NCBI RefSeq assembly: GCF_001667945.1
Contig: NZ_LZJK01000091.1
Span: forward strand, 62,001 to 126,000
Direction: 5' to 3'
Length of the DNA stretch: 64,000 nucleotides
Source: Mycolicibacter sinensis
Lineage (GTDB): Bacteria; Actinomycetota; Actinomycetes; Mycobacteriales; Mycobacteriaceae
The notes under the pieces were generated by a model, which saw only the letters and a program-made list of their open reading frames with translations, did no database searches and was not told the origin of the DNA. Both the position numbers and the translations under genes were made by a program. This document shows, in pieces, positions 38,539-47,278 of the stretch. Each line of letters begins with the position of its first letter. The first letter of the stretch is position 1.

Positions 38539-39891
38539 GTGACTTCTGACTCCCCGGCCGCCCGCATGCGGCTGCCGCGGGAAGTCTTCGTGTTGCTCGG
38601 CGCCAACTTCTTGATCGCGCTCGGCTACGGGGTGGTGTCGCCGGTCTTGCCGGTCTATGCCCGCCATTTCGGGGTGAGTATCTCCGCGACGACCTTCCTC
38701 ATCACCGCATTCGCGCTGATGCGCCTGTGCTTCGCGCCGGTGAGCGGTCTGCTGGTGCAGCGGCTGGGAGAACGCCGGGTCTATGTGACCGGCCTGTTGA
38801 TCGTCTCGGTCTCGACCACCGCCTGTGCATTCGTCCAAACCTACTGGCAGCTGCTGCTTTTCCGCGCGCTCGGCGGCGTCGGGTCGACGATGTTCTTCAT
38901 CGCGGCGGTGGGCCTGATGATCCGGATCAGCCCGGCCGATGCCCGCGGGCGGGTCGCCGGGATGTTCGCTACCGCGTTCCTGCTGGGCACCGTCGGCGGT
39001 CCGGTATTGGGCAGTCTCACAGCGGGTTTCGGGTTGAGCGCCCCGTTTTTGTTCTACGGATCGGTGCTGCTGGTGGCGGCCACCGGCGTATTCGTCAGTC
39101 TGCGTAATTCGCACCTGGCCGAACCGGCTGACTCGACGGGACCCACGGTGTCGGTGCGCGCGGCGCTGCGCCACCGGGCCTACCGCTCGGCGCTGTTGTC
39201 GAACTTCGCCACCGGCTGGTCGGTATTCGGCCTGCGGGTGGCGTTGGTGCCGCTGTTCGTCACCGAAGTCCTGGACCGCGGACCCGCCGTCGCCGGTCTG
39301 GCACTGGCAACGATCGGGATCGGCAATGTCTGCGCGGTGCTGCCCAGCGGCCACCTCTCCGACCGGATCGGCCGGCGGGGCCCACTCATCCTCGGGCTCG
39401 CGGTGGCCGGCGCCGCGACGATCCTGCTCGGTGCCAGCGGCTCGCTGGCGGTGTTCCTGATCGCGGCGTACCTGGCCGGGCTGGCCTCGGGAATGTACGG
39501 GGCGCCGCAGCAGGCCGTCATCGCCGATCTGGTCGGCAACCAGGCCCGGGCCGGCACCGCGGTGGCGACCTATCAGATGATGGCCGACCTCGGGTCGATC
39601 GTCGGGTCGCTGGCGGTCGGCCAGATCGCCCAGCGGCTCTCGTTCGAGTGGGGGTTCGCGATCAGCGGCGCCGTGCTGCTGGTCGCCGCCGTCGCCTGGG
39701 TGCTGGCGCCAGAGACGCGGGCCCGCAGCCCGATCGGCGGGATCACCGGCGAGGCGTGGTTAGGCTCGGTTGATGGTGACGCTGGACCGGCTGGTCAACG
39801 TGGTGGGCAGCTACGGGGTACGCCTGCGGTTCTGCTCCGTCCCGCGGACGACGCCGCTGAGCAGCGTGGTGATGCACGAGGTGACCGGTGA
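38539..39891 (+). CDS. major facilitator superfamily transporter
   Basis: A 450-residue, twelve-helix MFS transporter of drug-efflux type. The inter-helix motif appears as LVQRLGERRVYVTG in the first half and GHLSDRIGRRGPLILG in the second. The last roughly 40 residues, after EWGFAISGAVLLVAAVAWVLAPETRARSPIGG, are low-complexity and overlap the next gene by 119 nt. The GTG start follows TAAAAT (38526-38531) by 7 nt, a typical leaderless arrangement. Substrate unknown. Confidence 0.88.
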   Translation: MTSDSPAARMRLPREVFVLLGANFLIALGYGVVSPVLPVYARHFGVSISATTFLITAFALMRLCFAPVSGLLVQRLGERRVYVTGLLIVSVSTTACAFVQTYWQLLLFRALGGVGSTMFFIAAVGLMIRISPADARGRVAGMFATAFLLGTVGGPVLGSLTAGFGLSAPFLFYGSVLLVAATGVFVSLRNSHLAEPADSTGPTVSVRAALRHRAYRSALLSNFATGWSVFGLRVALVPLFVTEVLDRGPAVAGLALATIGIGNVCAVLPSGHLSDRIGRRGPLILGLAVAGAATILLGASGSLAVFLIAAYLAGLASGMYGAPQQAVIADLVGNQARAGTAVATYQMMADLGSIVGSLAVGQIAQRLSFEWGFAISGAVLLVAAVAWVLAPETRARSPIGGITGEAWLGSVDGDAGPAGQRGGQLRGTPAVLLRPADDAAEQRGDARGDR

Positions 39892-41323
39892 GCGCGCCGT
39901 CATCGGCGACGTTCTGCTGGCCGTCGGCGCGCGTTCGGTAAAAGAGGCGGTGCGCTGGGCGGTGGCCGCCAAGGCCGTCGCCGTGCTGGTGCGCGACGCC
40001 GAGGACAAGACCGCGTTCGCCGGCGAGGGCGAGTCGCTGGCCGTGCTGGTGGTGGATCCGGCGGTGTCCTGGAGCGAACTGGCCGCGGTGGTCTACGGGC
40101 TGGTGCTCGAAGGCCGGGAGACCGAATCCGGCCGCGGGCCTACCGATCTGTTCGCGGTGGCCGACAGCCTGGCCGATGCCGTCGGCGGAGCGGTCACCGT
40201 CGAAGACCAGCTCGGCCGGGTGCTGGCCTACTCGCGAGGCCAGCGGCACGCCGATCCGGCACGGTCGGCGACGATCCTCAACCGGCAGGAGGCCGGGCCG
40301 CTGCGGGAGCTATTCGAAAAGCGCGGCGTGCTAGAGCATCTGGATCGCCACGATGAACCGCTGTTCGTCGCCGCCGAACCCGAGCACGGGCTGACCGGCC
40401 GGATGGTCGTGGCGGTACGGGCCGGCCGCGAGCTGCTGGGAGCGGTGTGGGTGGCCTGCCCGGCCCCCCTGCGTGGCCAACGGCTGACGGCACTGGCCGA
40501 CGGAGCACGCACGGTGGCATTGCACGTCCTGCGATCCCGGGCCAGTGCGGACCTGGAGCGTCAGGTCGAATCCGATTGGGTGACGCGGCTACTGGACGGT
40601 CGAACCGACCCGGCCGACGCCGCCGCCCTGGTCGCCAGGCTGGGGCTGCCGCAGGCGCCGCTGCGGGTGATCGCCGTGCACACCCGGATCGCCACGCAGC
40701 CGCATGCCGGGCTGTTGCTGGCCTTCGAGGCCGTCACCACCGGATTCGGCTGGTCGCGCCCCGGCCGCAGCGCGCTGGACGCCAACACCGTCTACACGGT
40801 GCTGCCCGCCCAGGACGCGGCGCAGGCCCGGCACTGGGTGAGCGGGCTGCGCTCGGCGCTGCCGCAACAGGCCAGTGTGCTGGCGGGGATCAGCGCGGTC
40901 GCCGGCGTGGCCGAGCTGGCCGCGGCGCGCCGGGAGGCCGAAGAATGCCTGGCGCTGCACGAAGCCGGGCCGCCCGACGCCGCGCCGCCGGCCTACGACG
41001 AGGCCTGGGACGAGATCGTGCTGCGACGGCTGTATACCGCGGCCCGCGCCGGCCGGGTCCCGGCCCGCGGGCCGGTCGCCGAACTGCGCCGCCACGATGC
41101 GGCACACGGCACGCCGTATGTGGCCACGCTGCGCGCCTGGCTCGACGCCCAGGGCGATCTGGCGCGGGCGGCCGAGCGCCTCGGCGTGCACGAGAACACG
41201 ATGCGCTACCGGTTGCGCAAGATGGCCGAGGTGACGCCTCTGGGCCTCGACGATGCGCGCACCCGATTCGCGGCGATGATCGAGCTGGCGGCCGGTGACA
41301 TGTCGGTTTTCGACAAACGCTGA
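39773..41323 (+). CDS. PucR/CdaR-family transcriptional regulator
   Basis: A 516-residue regulator. The N-terminal third matches the PucR-type ligand domain (GERAVIGDVLLAVGARSVKEAVRWAVAAKAVAVLVRD), the middle is GAF/GGDEF-like, and the C-terminus has the PucR helix-turn-helix (LARAAERLGVHENTMRYRLRKMAEVTPL). Relatives control purine or amino-acid catabolism. Here it sits between an MFS transporter and a DadA-like oxidase, which points to amino-acid use. TTG 39770, ATG 39773 and GTG 39776 are all possible starts; all lie inside the MFS reading frame. Confidence 0.88.
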   Translation: MVTLDRLVNVVGSYGVRLRFCSVPRTTPLSSVVMHEVTGERAVIGDVLLAVGARSVKEAVRWAVAAKAVAVLVRDAEDKTAFAGEGESLAVLVVDPAVSWSELAAVVYGLVLEGRETESGRGPTDLFAVADSLADAVGGAVTVEDQLGRVLAYSRGQRHADPARSATILNRQEAGPLRELFEKRGVLEHLDRHDEPLFVAAEPEHGLTGRMVVAVRAGRELLGAVWVACPAPLRGQRLTALADGARTVALHVLRSRASADLERQVESDWVTRLLDGRTDPADAAALVARLGLPQAPLRVIAVHTRIATQPHAGLLLAFEAVTTGFGWSRPGRSALDANTVYTVLPAQDAAQARHWVSGLRSALPQQASVLAGISAVAGVAELAAARREAEECLALHEAGPPDAAPPAYDEAWDEIVLRRLYTAARAGRVPARGPVAELRRHDAAHGTPYVATLRAWLDAQGDLARAAERLGVHENTMRYRLRKMAEVTPLGLDDARTRFAAMIELAAGDMSVFDKR

Positions 41324-41373
41324 CCTCGTCGTTGTGTGATTAGGTCAAACCGGTTTCCGGCGATCGCCGCATC

Positions 41374-42639
41374 ATGGGATACATGGGTGCGGGCAATCGG
41401 ATCGACGGCGCGCCACGGTCGGTGATCGTGGTGGGCGCCGGCATCGTCGGGTTGTCCACCGCCTGGTTCCTGCAGGAACGCGGGGTCGAGGTCACCGTCG
41501 TCGATCGCGTCGGCGTCGCGGCCGGCTCCTCGTGGGGCAACGCCGGCTGGATCTCCCCGGCGCTGGCCATACCCCTGAATGAGCCGGCCAATCTGCGCTT
41601 CGGACTGCGGTCCCTGCTGAGCCGGGGTGCGCCGCTGCAGGTGCCGCTCAACGCGGGCCCGGGGCTGTGGAGCTTTCTGGCGCGTTTCGCCGCCAACAGC
41701 CGCCCGTCGACCTGGCGCCGTGCGGTGCGGGCCAACGCGCCGCTGAGTGCGGAATGCATCGAGGCCTACGACGTGCTGGTGGCCAACGGGGTGGACGCGC
41801 CGGTCACCGATGCACCGATCACCGCGATCTTTCGCACTTCGGCCGACGCCGAGCGCCTGCTCGACGAGCTGCGGCGGTTCTCCGAGGCCGGCAGGCCGGT
41901 GTTCTGCACCGAACTGACCGGTGCGGCGCTGCGGGAACGGGTGCCGCTGGCGTCGTCGGCGGTCGCCGCCGCGGTGCAGATCGACGGCCAGCGGTTCCTC
42001 GACCCGGGCCGGTTCGTCACCGCGCTGGGACGCGCGGTGGTGCAGCGCGGCGCCGCGCTGCACACGGTGGACGTCGCCGACGTGACGCCGGCCGCAGACG
42101 GTGTGGTGGTGACCGGCCGTGACGGGACGACGCTGACGGCGGCCGCGGCGGTGATCGCCAGCGGCGCCTGGCTGTCGCAGCTGGCGGCCCGTTGGATTCG
42201 GGTGCCGGTGCGCGCCGGGCGCGGCTACTCCTTCACGGTTCCGGTCGACGGGCCGGTCACCGGCCCGATCTACCTTCCGGACGCCCGAGTGGCCTGCACA
42301 CCGCTGAACGCCAAGCTGCGGGTCGCCGGCACCATGGAGTTCGGCGATCCGGACGCCCCGATCAATCCCGCCCGCGTCGAAGCCATCGTCGCGGCGACCC
42401 GGCCGCTGCTGGACGGGGTGCGCTGGGCGGAGCGCACCGAAGTGTGGGTGGGTCCGCGCCCGGTCAGCCCCGATGGGCGCCCCCTGGTGGGGGAGGTGTG
42501 TCCGCGCACCGTTTACGTCGCCGGCGGCCACGGGATGTGGGGGCTGACGCACGGCCCGGTGACCGGGCGGCTGCTCGCCGAGCAGATCACCACCGGCAAG
42601 CAGTCCACTGTGTTGCGTGAACTCGATCCGCTGCGCTGA
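41374..42639 (+). CDS. FAD-dependent D-amino-acid dehydrogenase-like oxidoreductase (DadA family)
   Basis: A 421-residue DAO-superfamily flavoenzyme. The N-terminal dinucleotide fold SVIVVGAGIVGLSTAWFLQERGVEVTVVDR is followed by the DadA-like SSWGNAGWISPALAIPL, and the C-terminus has GPRPVSPDGRPLVGEV...VYVAGGHGMWGLTHGPVTGRLLAEQI. It deaminates D-amino acids or related imino acids, passing electrons to the chain. It lies 50 nt after the PucR gene on the same strand. A second in-frame ATG at 41383 is possible. Confidence 0.87.
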   Translation: MGYMGAGNRIDGAPRSVIVVGAGIVGLSTAWFLQERGVEVTVVDRVGVAAGSSWGNAGWISPALAIPLNEPANLRFGLRSLLSRGAPLQVPLNAGPGLWSFLARFAANSRPSTWRRAVRANAPLSAECIEAYDVLVANGVDAPVTDAPITAIFRTSADAERLLDELRRFSEAGRPVFCTELTGAALRERVPLASSAVAAAVQIDGQRFLDPGRFVTALGRAVVQRGAALHTVDVADVTPAADGVVVTGRDGTTLTAAAAVIASGAWLSQLAARWIRVPVRAGRGYSFTVPVDGPVTGPIYLPDARVACTPLNAKLRVAGTMEFGDPDAPINPARVEAIVAATRPLLDGVRWAERTEVWVGPRPVSPDGRPLVGEVCPRTVYVAGGHGMWGLTHGPVTGRLLAEQITTGKQSTVLRELDPLR

Positions 42640-42686
42640 AACTAGTTCGTACCCAAGCCAATTGCAGTTTGTAAAGGAGATCGTCG

Positions 42687-43136
42687 ATGGCTGATTCGCA
42701 AGGTGTCTGGATGACACAGCAGACCAAGGACCGGCTGCTGGCCGAGCTGGCCGAATTGTCCGAGCCGCACATCGGTTCAGGCACCGCCGACATCAGCGAG
42801 CAGCAGGCGCGCCAGGCTCGGATCCACCAGATCCACGATCTGCTGTCGGTGGCGGTCGTGGGGGAGGACCCGCCGGACGACGGGGTGGCCGAGCCCGGCA
42901 TGGTGCTCACCGTGCGCTACGACGACGGGGAGACCGAGACCTTCCTGCTCGGGGTGCGCGACGACGACCAGAGCGGGCTGGAGGTCTATTCGCCGCAATC
43001 GCCGCTCGGCAAGGCCATCGCCGGAGCGCGCCCCGGCGAGCAGCGCAGCTATCAGGTGCCCAGCGGCGCCAACGTGACGGTCACCCTGCTCGACGCGGTG
43101 CCCTACGGGTTGCATCAGACCCAGCACCCGGCCTGA
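42687..43136 (+). CDS. GreA/GreB-like protein with shortened coiled coil
   Basis: A 149-residue protein whose C-terminal half matches the Gre FKBP-like domain (EPGMVLTVRYDDGETETFLLGVRDDD...YSPQSPLGKAIAGARPGEQRSYQVPSGANVTVTLLDA). The N-terminal part (about 68 residues) is shorter and less charged than the GreA coiled coil, so transcript-cleavage stimulation is doubtful. It might bind RNA polymerase as an inhibitor or chaperone. A strong AAAGGAGA ribosome site precedes ATG 42687. Confidence 0.85.
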   Translation: MADSQGVWMTQQTKDRLLAELAELSEPHIGSGTADISEQQARQARIHQIHDLLSVAVVGEDPPDDGVAEPGMVLTVRYDDGETETFLLGVRDDDQSGLEVYSPQSPLGKAIAGARPGEQRSYQVPSGANVTVTLLDAVPYGLHQTQHPA

Positions 43137-43209
43137 ATGCCGGGGTGAGCGACCAGGCGTTTTGAGCCTGGGTATGGCGGTGGTGTAGCTTCGATGAGCA
43201 CGACACCGC

Positions 43210-43282
43210 GGGGCTATGGCGCAGCTGGTAGCGCACCACACTGGCAGTGTGGGGGTCAGGGGTTCGAGTCCCCTTAGCTCCA
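43210..43282 (+). tRNA. tRNA-Ala, anticodon GGC
   Basis: The 73-nt cloverleaf is complete: acceptor GGGGCTA with TAGCTCC, D arm GCGC-AGCTGGTA-GCGC, anticodon arm CCACA-CTGGCAG-TGTGG with GGC at 34-36, and T arm AGGGG-TTCGAGT-CCCCT. CCA is not encoded. Confidence 0.97.
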
Positions 43283-43492
43283 CTCATTTCTTGAGTCTCG
43301 ACGTTCATCGCGCATTGAGCATGCAAATATGCGGTAAACCGGCAGCTGAACGCAGAATCAACGTCGCCGATCCGCATCAATGCGATAACGAATCACATTG
43401 CGGTCGGAGTTACTTACAACGCTGTGATACGGTTCATTCGCAGTCAAAAACTGCGTGTCCGGGGGGCTGGATACTAACAATCGGAGCGTACG

Positions 43493-43954
43493 TTGAAGAG
43501 CCTCGGGAGACCCGGTATCGCGATATTCGCCGGTATTGGCTTGTGTGCAAGTGCACTGATTTTCAGTGCCAGTGCGGTAGCTGCGCCATTTTCGATGGTG
43601 CCGTTGCCGGTGGGTGGGCCGGTGTGCAATGGCGGCCTCACCGCGTTCGTGGGTCCGGCGGGTGCCGGAGCGCCGGCGGAGGCGACACTGGTCGACACCA
43701 CCGCGGTGGTGGCCGGGGCTCCCTGCGGGCCCGCCGTTGCGGACCTGACGACGCTCGCGGCTCCCGTTGTGCCGATGGGGCTTCCCGGCCCGGTGCCGCC
43801 GGTGCCGATCGCCCCGATTCCGGTGCTGCCGGGTGCGCCTCCACCGATCCCCTTAGTGGCGCCAGGGCCGGCCGGTGCCGCGGCAGCGAGCCCGGTGGCG
43901 GGTGTGCTGGCCGACGCCAGCGCCCCCATCGGCTTGGCCGGCGGCACTAAATAA
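43493..43954 (+). CDS. small exported, Pro/Ala-rich protein
   Basis: A 153-residue protein with a clear Sec signal (MKSLGRPGIAIFAGIGLCASALIFSASAVA, cut near residue 31) and a mature part rich in Pro, Gly, Ala and Val, with two Cys (PVCNGG and APCGPA) that may form one disulfide. The start codon is TTG, supported by GGAG six bases upstream. It is followed by a strong hairpin. It resembles small exported proteins common in mycobacteria; function unknown. Confidence 0.72.
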   Translation: MKSLGRPGIAIFAGIGLCASALIFSASAVAAPFSMVPLPVGGPVCNGGLTAFVGPAGAGAPAEATLVDTTAVVAGAPCGPAVADLTTLAAPVVPMGLPGPVPPVPIAPIPVLPGAPPPIPLVAPGPAGAAAASPVAGVLADASAPIGLAGGTK

Positions 43955-43963
43955 CGCCCGGCA

Positions 43964-43999
43964 AACAGGGCCCGCAAGCATCTGCTTGCGGGCCCTGTT
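43964..43999. terminator. 17-bp hairpin terminator
   Basis: AACAGGGCCCGCAAGCA (43964-43980) pairs perfectly with TGCTTGCGGGCCCTGTT (43983-43999) around a 2-nt centre. It follows the exported-protein stop by 9 nt and can also act on transcripts from the minus-strand hydroxyacid dehydrogenase. Confidence 0.8.
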
Positions 44000-44104
44000 C
44001 TATCGCGCCCGAATTCGCCGCACTCGCTACCGCAGCTTTTCGGCAGAACCGTTATGCACCTGAGGCCGCAATGCGTTTTCGCCGTAAGGAAATAGTGCTA
44101 CAAG

Positions 44105-45076
44105 TCAACCGGCCACAATTCGTCGCGGCGCGCCCACACAATAGGCGGCAATATCGTCGACGATATCCCGGTAGAACCGCTCCATGCATTTCTCGGTGAC
44201 ATAACCCAGGTGCGGAGTGAGTACGGTATTGGGCAGCCCCGTCAAGGGGTGGCCGGGCGGCAGCGGCTCCTCACCGTAGACGTCGAGCGCCGCACCTTTG
44301 ATCCGCTTCGCGCGCAGCGCCTCGATCAGCGCCGCCTCGTCGATCAGGCCGCCGCGTGCGGTGTTGACCAGGATCGCGCTGGACTTCATCGCCGCGAGCT
44401 CGGCGCGGCCGACGACGCCCCGGGTGGCCTCGGACAGCACCAGGTGAACCGAGACCACATCGGCGGTGGCGAACAAGCTGTGCCGGTCCAGCAGCTCCGC
44501 CCGCGCTTCGGCGGCACGTTCCGCGGTCAGGTTGGGGCTCCACGCCGTCACCCGCATACCGAAGGCGTGGCCCACCGCGGCGACCCGCCGACCGATCCGG
44601 CCCAGTCCGACCAGTCCCAGCGTCGCCCCGGCAAGATCGGCGCCGACGGTCTGTTGCCAGCGCCCGGCGCGCACCGCCCGGTCCTCGACGATCAGGTGGC
44701 GTTGCAGGGCGTGGATCAACGCCCAAGTGAGTTCGACCGTCGAGGTGATGATGCCGCCGGTTCCGCACACCGTGATCCCCAGCCGGCGGGCCGCCGCCGT
44801 GTCAATGGCGGCGTTGAACGGTCCGGTCGTCACCAGCAGCTTCAGCGACGGCAACCGGCCGAGCAGCTCGGCGTCGATCGGGGTGCGCTCGCGCATCGCC
44901 ACCACGACCTCGCGCCCGGCGAGCAGGGCGAGGAGTTCGTCGCCGGGTGCGATGTGCTCGCGCAGCGCTAACAGGTCGATGGGCCGCGGGATAGCTGACC
45001 AGTCGACGGTTTCGGCGATGCCCTGGTAGTCGTCGAGGACCGCGATACGCAGCGGTATCGAGGCGGTGGCCATCAT
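44105..45076 (-). CDS. D-isomer-specific 2-hydroxyacid dehydrogenase
   Basis: A 323-residue NAD-dependent 2-hydroxyacid dehydrogenase. The cofactor motif GLVGLGRIGRRVAAVGHAFGMRV, the catalytic Arg in LVNTARGGLIDEAAL, Glu in LDVYGEEPLPPGHPL and His in VLTPHLGYVT are all present. It interconverts 2-keto and 2-hydroxy acids; members range from glycerate to phosphoglycerate dehydrogenases and the substrate here is open. Tandem ATGs at 45076 and 45073 can start it. It is divergent from the CYP125-like gene. Confidence 0.9.
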   Translation of the reverse strand: MMATASIPLRIAVLDDYQGIAETVDWSAIPRPIDLLALREHIAPGDELLALLAGREVVVAMRERTPIDAELLGRLPSLKLLVTTGPFNAAIDTAAARRLGITVCGTGGIITSTVELTWALIHALQRHLIVEDRAVRAGRWQQTVGADLAGATLGLVGLGRIGRRVAAVGHAFGMRVTAWSPNLTAERAAEARAELLDRHSLFATADVVSVHLVLSEATRGVVGRAELAAMKSSAILVNTARGGLIDEAALIEALRAKRIKGAALDVYGEEPLPPGHPLTGLPNTVLTPHLGYVTEKCMERFYRDIVDDIAAYCVGAPRRIVAG

Positions 45077-45111
45077 CAGACCGCGTCCGGATCGGGCTGG
45101 ACCGCCATCAC

Positions 45112-45137
45112 CAAATCATAGGGAGGCACGTGATTTG
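45112..45137. promoter_or_regulatory. inverted repeat between divergent genes
   Basis: CAAATCA (45112-45118) and TGATTTG (45131-45137) are perfect inverted 7-mers 12 nt apart. They lie in the 121-nt space between the hydroxyacid dehydrogenase start and the P450 start, and could be an operator or promoter overlap controlling both. Confidence 0.35.
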
Positions 45138-45197
45138 TGTCATACGATCGCCGTGCGAGAAGGGGACTACGGGCTGAGTCGACCGGAAGGCAACACG

Positions 45198-46469
45198 ATG
45201 ACCCAGACACCTCATCTGCTACCCGAGGGATTCGACTTCACCGACCCCGCACTGATCGCGCAGCGGATCCCGCATGAGGAGTTCGCCCTGTTGCGCAAGA
45301 CCGAACCCATCTGGTGGAACCACCAACCGTACGGCGCCTCCGGCTACCCCGATGAGGGCTACTGGGTCGTCACGAAACATGCTGACGTCCGCGCGGTTTC
45401 CCTGCGGGACGAGGTGTTCTCCTCGCATGAGAACACCTCGCTGATCCGCACGAGCACCACCACCAACCCGGAAGTCCACGAAGCCTCCCGCAACAACGTG
45501 ATGCTGTTCCTGGACGGGCCGCAGCACGCCAAGTTGCGCCGCATCGTCGCGCGCGGATTCACCCCGCGCGTGATTGCCGGCATGCGCGATTCACTCGACC
45601 GGCAGGCGCGGGAGATCGTCGGCGCGGCCGCCGAGCGCGAGACCGGCGATTTCGTCACCGACGTGGCCTCCCGGCTACCCCTGGCGACCATCTGCGAGCT
45701 GATCGGGGTTCCCTCCGACGAGCGCGAGCACGTCTTCGAGTGGAGCAACCGCCTGGTGGCCGGCGGCGCCGGTGATGAGGCAGCCACCGCCGACGCGATG
45801 CAGGCCTCCGCCGAACTTCTGGGCTACGCCTACCAATTGGCCGAAGACCGCAAGAGCCGCCCACGAGAGGACATCGCGACGGCTCTGGTCACTGCGACGA
45901 TCGACGGCGAGGCACTGACCGCGCTGGAATTCGGTTACTACGTGATGATGCTGATGGTCGCCGGCAACGAGACCACCCGCAACGCCACCTCGCAGGGGAT
46001 GTTGGCGTTTTTCGACCATCCCGACCAATGGCGGTTGTTTGTGGCCGAACGCCCCCCGACCATGGTCGACGAAGTGGTCCGCTGGGCGACTCCGGTGATC
46101 TCCTTCCAGCGCACCGCACTGCGCGATGTCGACCTCGGTGGCGTGCACATCGCCAAGGGCCAGCGGGTCGGGATGTTCTACGGTTCGGCCAACTATGACG
46201 AAGAGGTGTTCGCCGATCCGTTCACGTTCGACATCCTGCGCAGCCCCAACCCGCACCTGGGTTTCGGGGCGCCGGGTGCGCACTACTGCATCGGTGCAAA
46301 TCTCGCCCGCATGCAGATCAACCTGGTGTTCGGCGCGCTGGCCGACATCATTCCCGACATCCGGCGACTCGACGACGGGACGCGGTCCGCGCTGCCCTGG
46401 ATCAACGGGATCGATTCGCTGCGTGTGGGTTTCGGGCGTACTCGCCGTGCAGGCGACGCTATTCCTTGA
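45198..46469 (+). CDS. cytochrome P450, CYP125-like
   Basis: A 423-residue P450. The I-helix AGNETTRN, the ExxR of MVDEVVRWATP and the haem motif FGAPGAHYCIGANLAR (Cys364) are complete. The N-terminal LLPEGFDFTDPALIAQRIPHEEFALLRKTEPIWWNHQ and the ATPVISFQRTALRD segment are close to H37Rv CYP125A1, which oxidises the cholesterol side chain. It is outside the usual cholesterol cluster here, so it may be a paralogue with a different sterol or lipid substrate. ATG 45198 is preferred over longer starts. Its stop overlaps the convergent transpeptidase gene by 11 nt. Confidence 0.88.
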   Translation: MTQTPHLLPEGFDFTDPALIAQRIPHEEFALLRKTEPIWWNHQPYGASGYPDEGYWVVTKHADVRAVSLRDEVFSSHENTSLIRTSTTTNPEVHEASRNNVMLFLDGPQHAKLRRIVARGFTPRVIAGMRDSLDRQAREIVGAAAERETGDFVTDVASRLPLATICELIGVPSDEREHVFEWSNRLVAGGAGDEAATADAMQASAELLGYAYQLAEDRKSRPREDIATALVTATIDGEALTALEFGYYVMMLMVAGNETTRNATSQGMLAFFDHPDQWRLFVAERPPTMVDEVVRWATPVISFQRTALRDVDLGGVHIAKGQRVGMFYGSANYDEEVFADPFTFDILRSPNPHLGFGAPGAHYCIGANLARMQINLVFGALADIIPDIRRLDDGTRSALPWINGIDSLRVGFGRTRRAGDAIP

Positions 46470-47256
46470 TGATCACCGGGTCGCCGATGTTGACCCGATC
46501 GAAGTACCATTCCGCGTCGGTGGGGCTCAGTCCGACGCAGCCGTGGCTGACGTTCTCCAGGCCCAGCGAGCCCAGCGCCCAGGGTGCGGAGTGGACGTAG
46601 AGGCCGCGCCGCGAGATGCGCACCGCCTGCTCGACATCGAAGCGATAGCCCTCGGGGTCGTCGATCGGGATACCGACGCTGCTGGAATCCATCAGGACCT
46701 TCTTGTCCTTGGCCAGCACCGTGTAATTGCCTGTCGGGGTGGGGAACTCGGATTTGCCCATGGTGGCTGGCAGCACCCCGTCCTCACCCCAGTGCGGGCG
46801 GTGATGCGGGGCGGGCAGCGGGCCGGCCTCCTCGTCGTCGACGGTCACGGTGAAGGTGTGCGCGGAGATACTGGCCACGCCCACCACCTTGGCCCCGGTG
46901 CTGAAATCGGCGGAGAGCTTGCCCACCGAGAGCTTCACGGTGCTGTGCGCCGGCCAGTAGTGGTCGGGAACCCACTGCACCTCGGTGGCATCGACCCACT
47001 CGAAGGATCCGGTCATGGGCGGGGTTGAGCGCACCGCGATGGCGCGCTCGGCGGCTCGGCGGTCGAGCACCGGCGCCGAAAACTGCACCACCACCGGATG
47101 CGCCACGCCGACCACCGCACCCTGCGCCGGCTGGATCGATGCGATACCGCCGCCCGGTGGCCGGCTGGCAGCCGCCGAACTCGTTGCCGGCGGGGTCACC
47201 ACCGTTGTGACGGCGACCCCGACAATGACAATGGCAGAGCGCACCAATTTCCACAT
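46459..47256 (-). CDS. L,D-transpeptidase (YkuD) with N-terminal Ig-like domain
   Basis: A 265-residue exported enzyme that forms 3-3 cross-links in peptidoglycan. An N-terminal signal (SAIVIVGVAVTTVVTPPATSSAA) leads into a bacterial Ig-like domain (GIASIQPAQGAVVGVAHPVVVQFSAPV...), then the YkuD catalytic domain with YVHSAPWALGSLGLENVSHGCVGL. The catalytic Cys is residue 240, with the His and Ser-His-Gly-Cys signature intact. Length fits the shorter mycobacterial Ldt paralogues; which one is uncertain. Confidence 0.9.
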   Translation of the reverse strand: MWKLVRSAIVIVGVAVTTVVTPPATSSAAASRPPGGGIASIQPAQGAVVGVAHPVVVQFSAPVLDRRAAERAIAVRSTPPMTGSFEWVDATEVQWVPDHYWPAHSTVKLSVGKLSADFSTGAKVVGVASISAHTFTVTVDDEEAGPLPAPHHRPHWGEDGVLPATMGKSEFPTPTGNYTVLAKDKKVLMDSSSVGIPIDDPEGYRFDVEQAVRISRRGLYVHSAPWALGSLGLENVSHGCVGLSPTDAEWYFDRVNIGDPVIIKE

Positions 47257-47278
47257 CCGCGGCGTACCTTCCCGACCA

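Noticed and set aside
43216-43950. A 244-codon frame starting inside the tRNA and overlapping the exported-protein gene
   Set aside because: It begins within tRNA-Ala, shifts into Arg/Gly repeats and competes with a frame that has a signal peptide and ribosome site.
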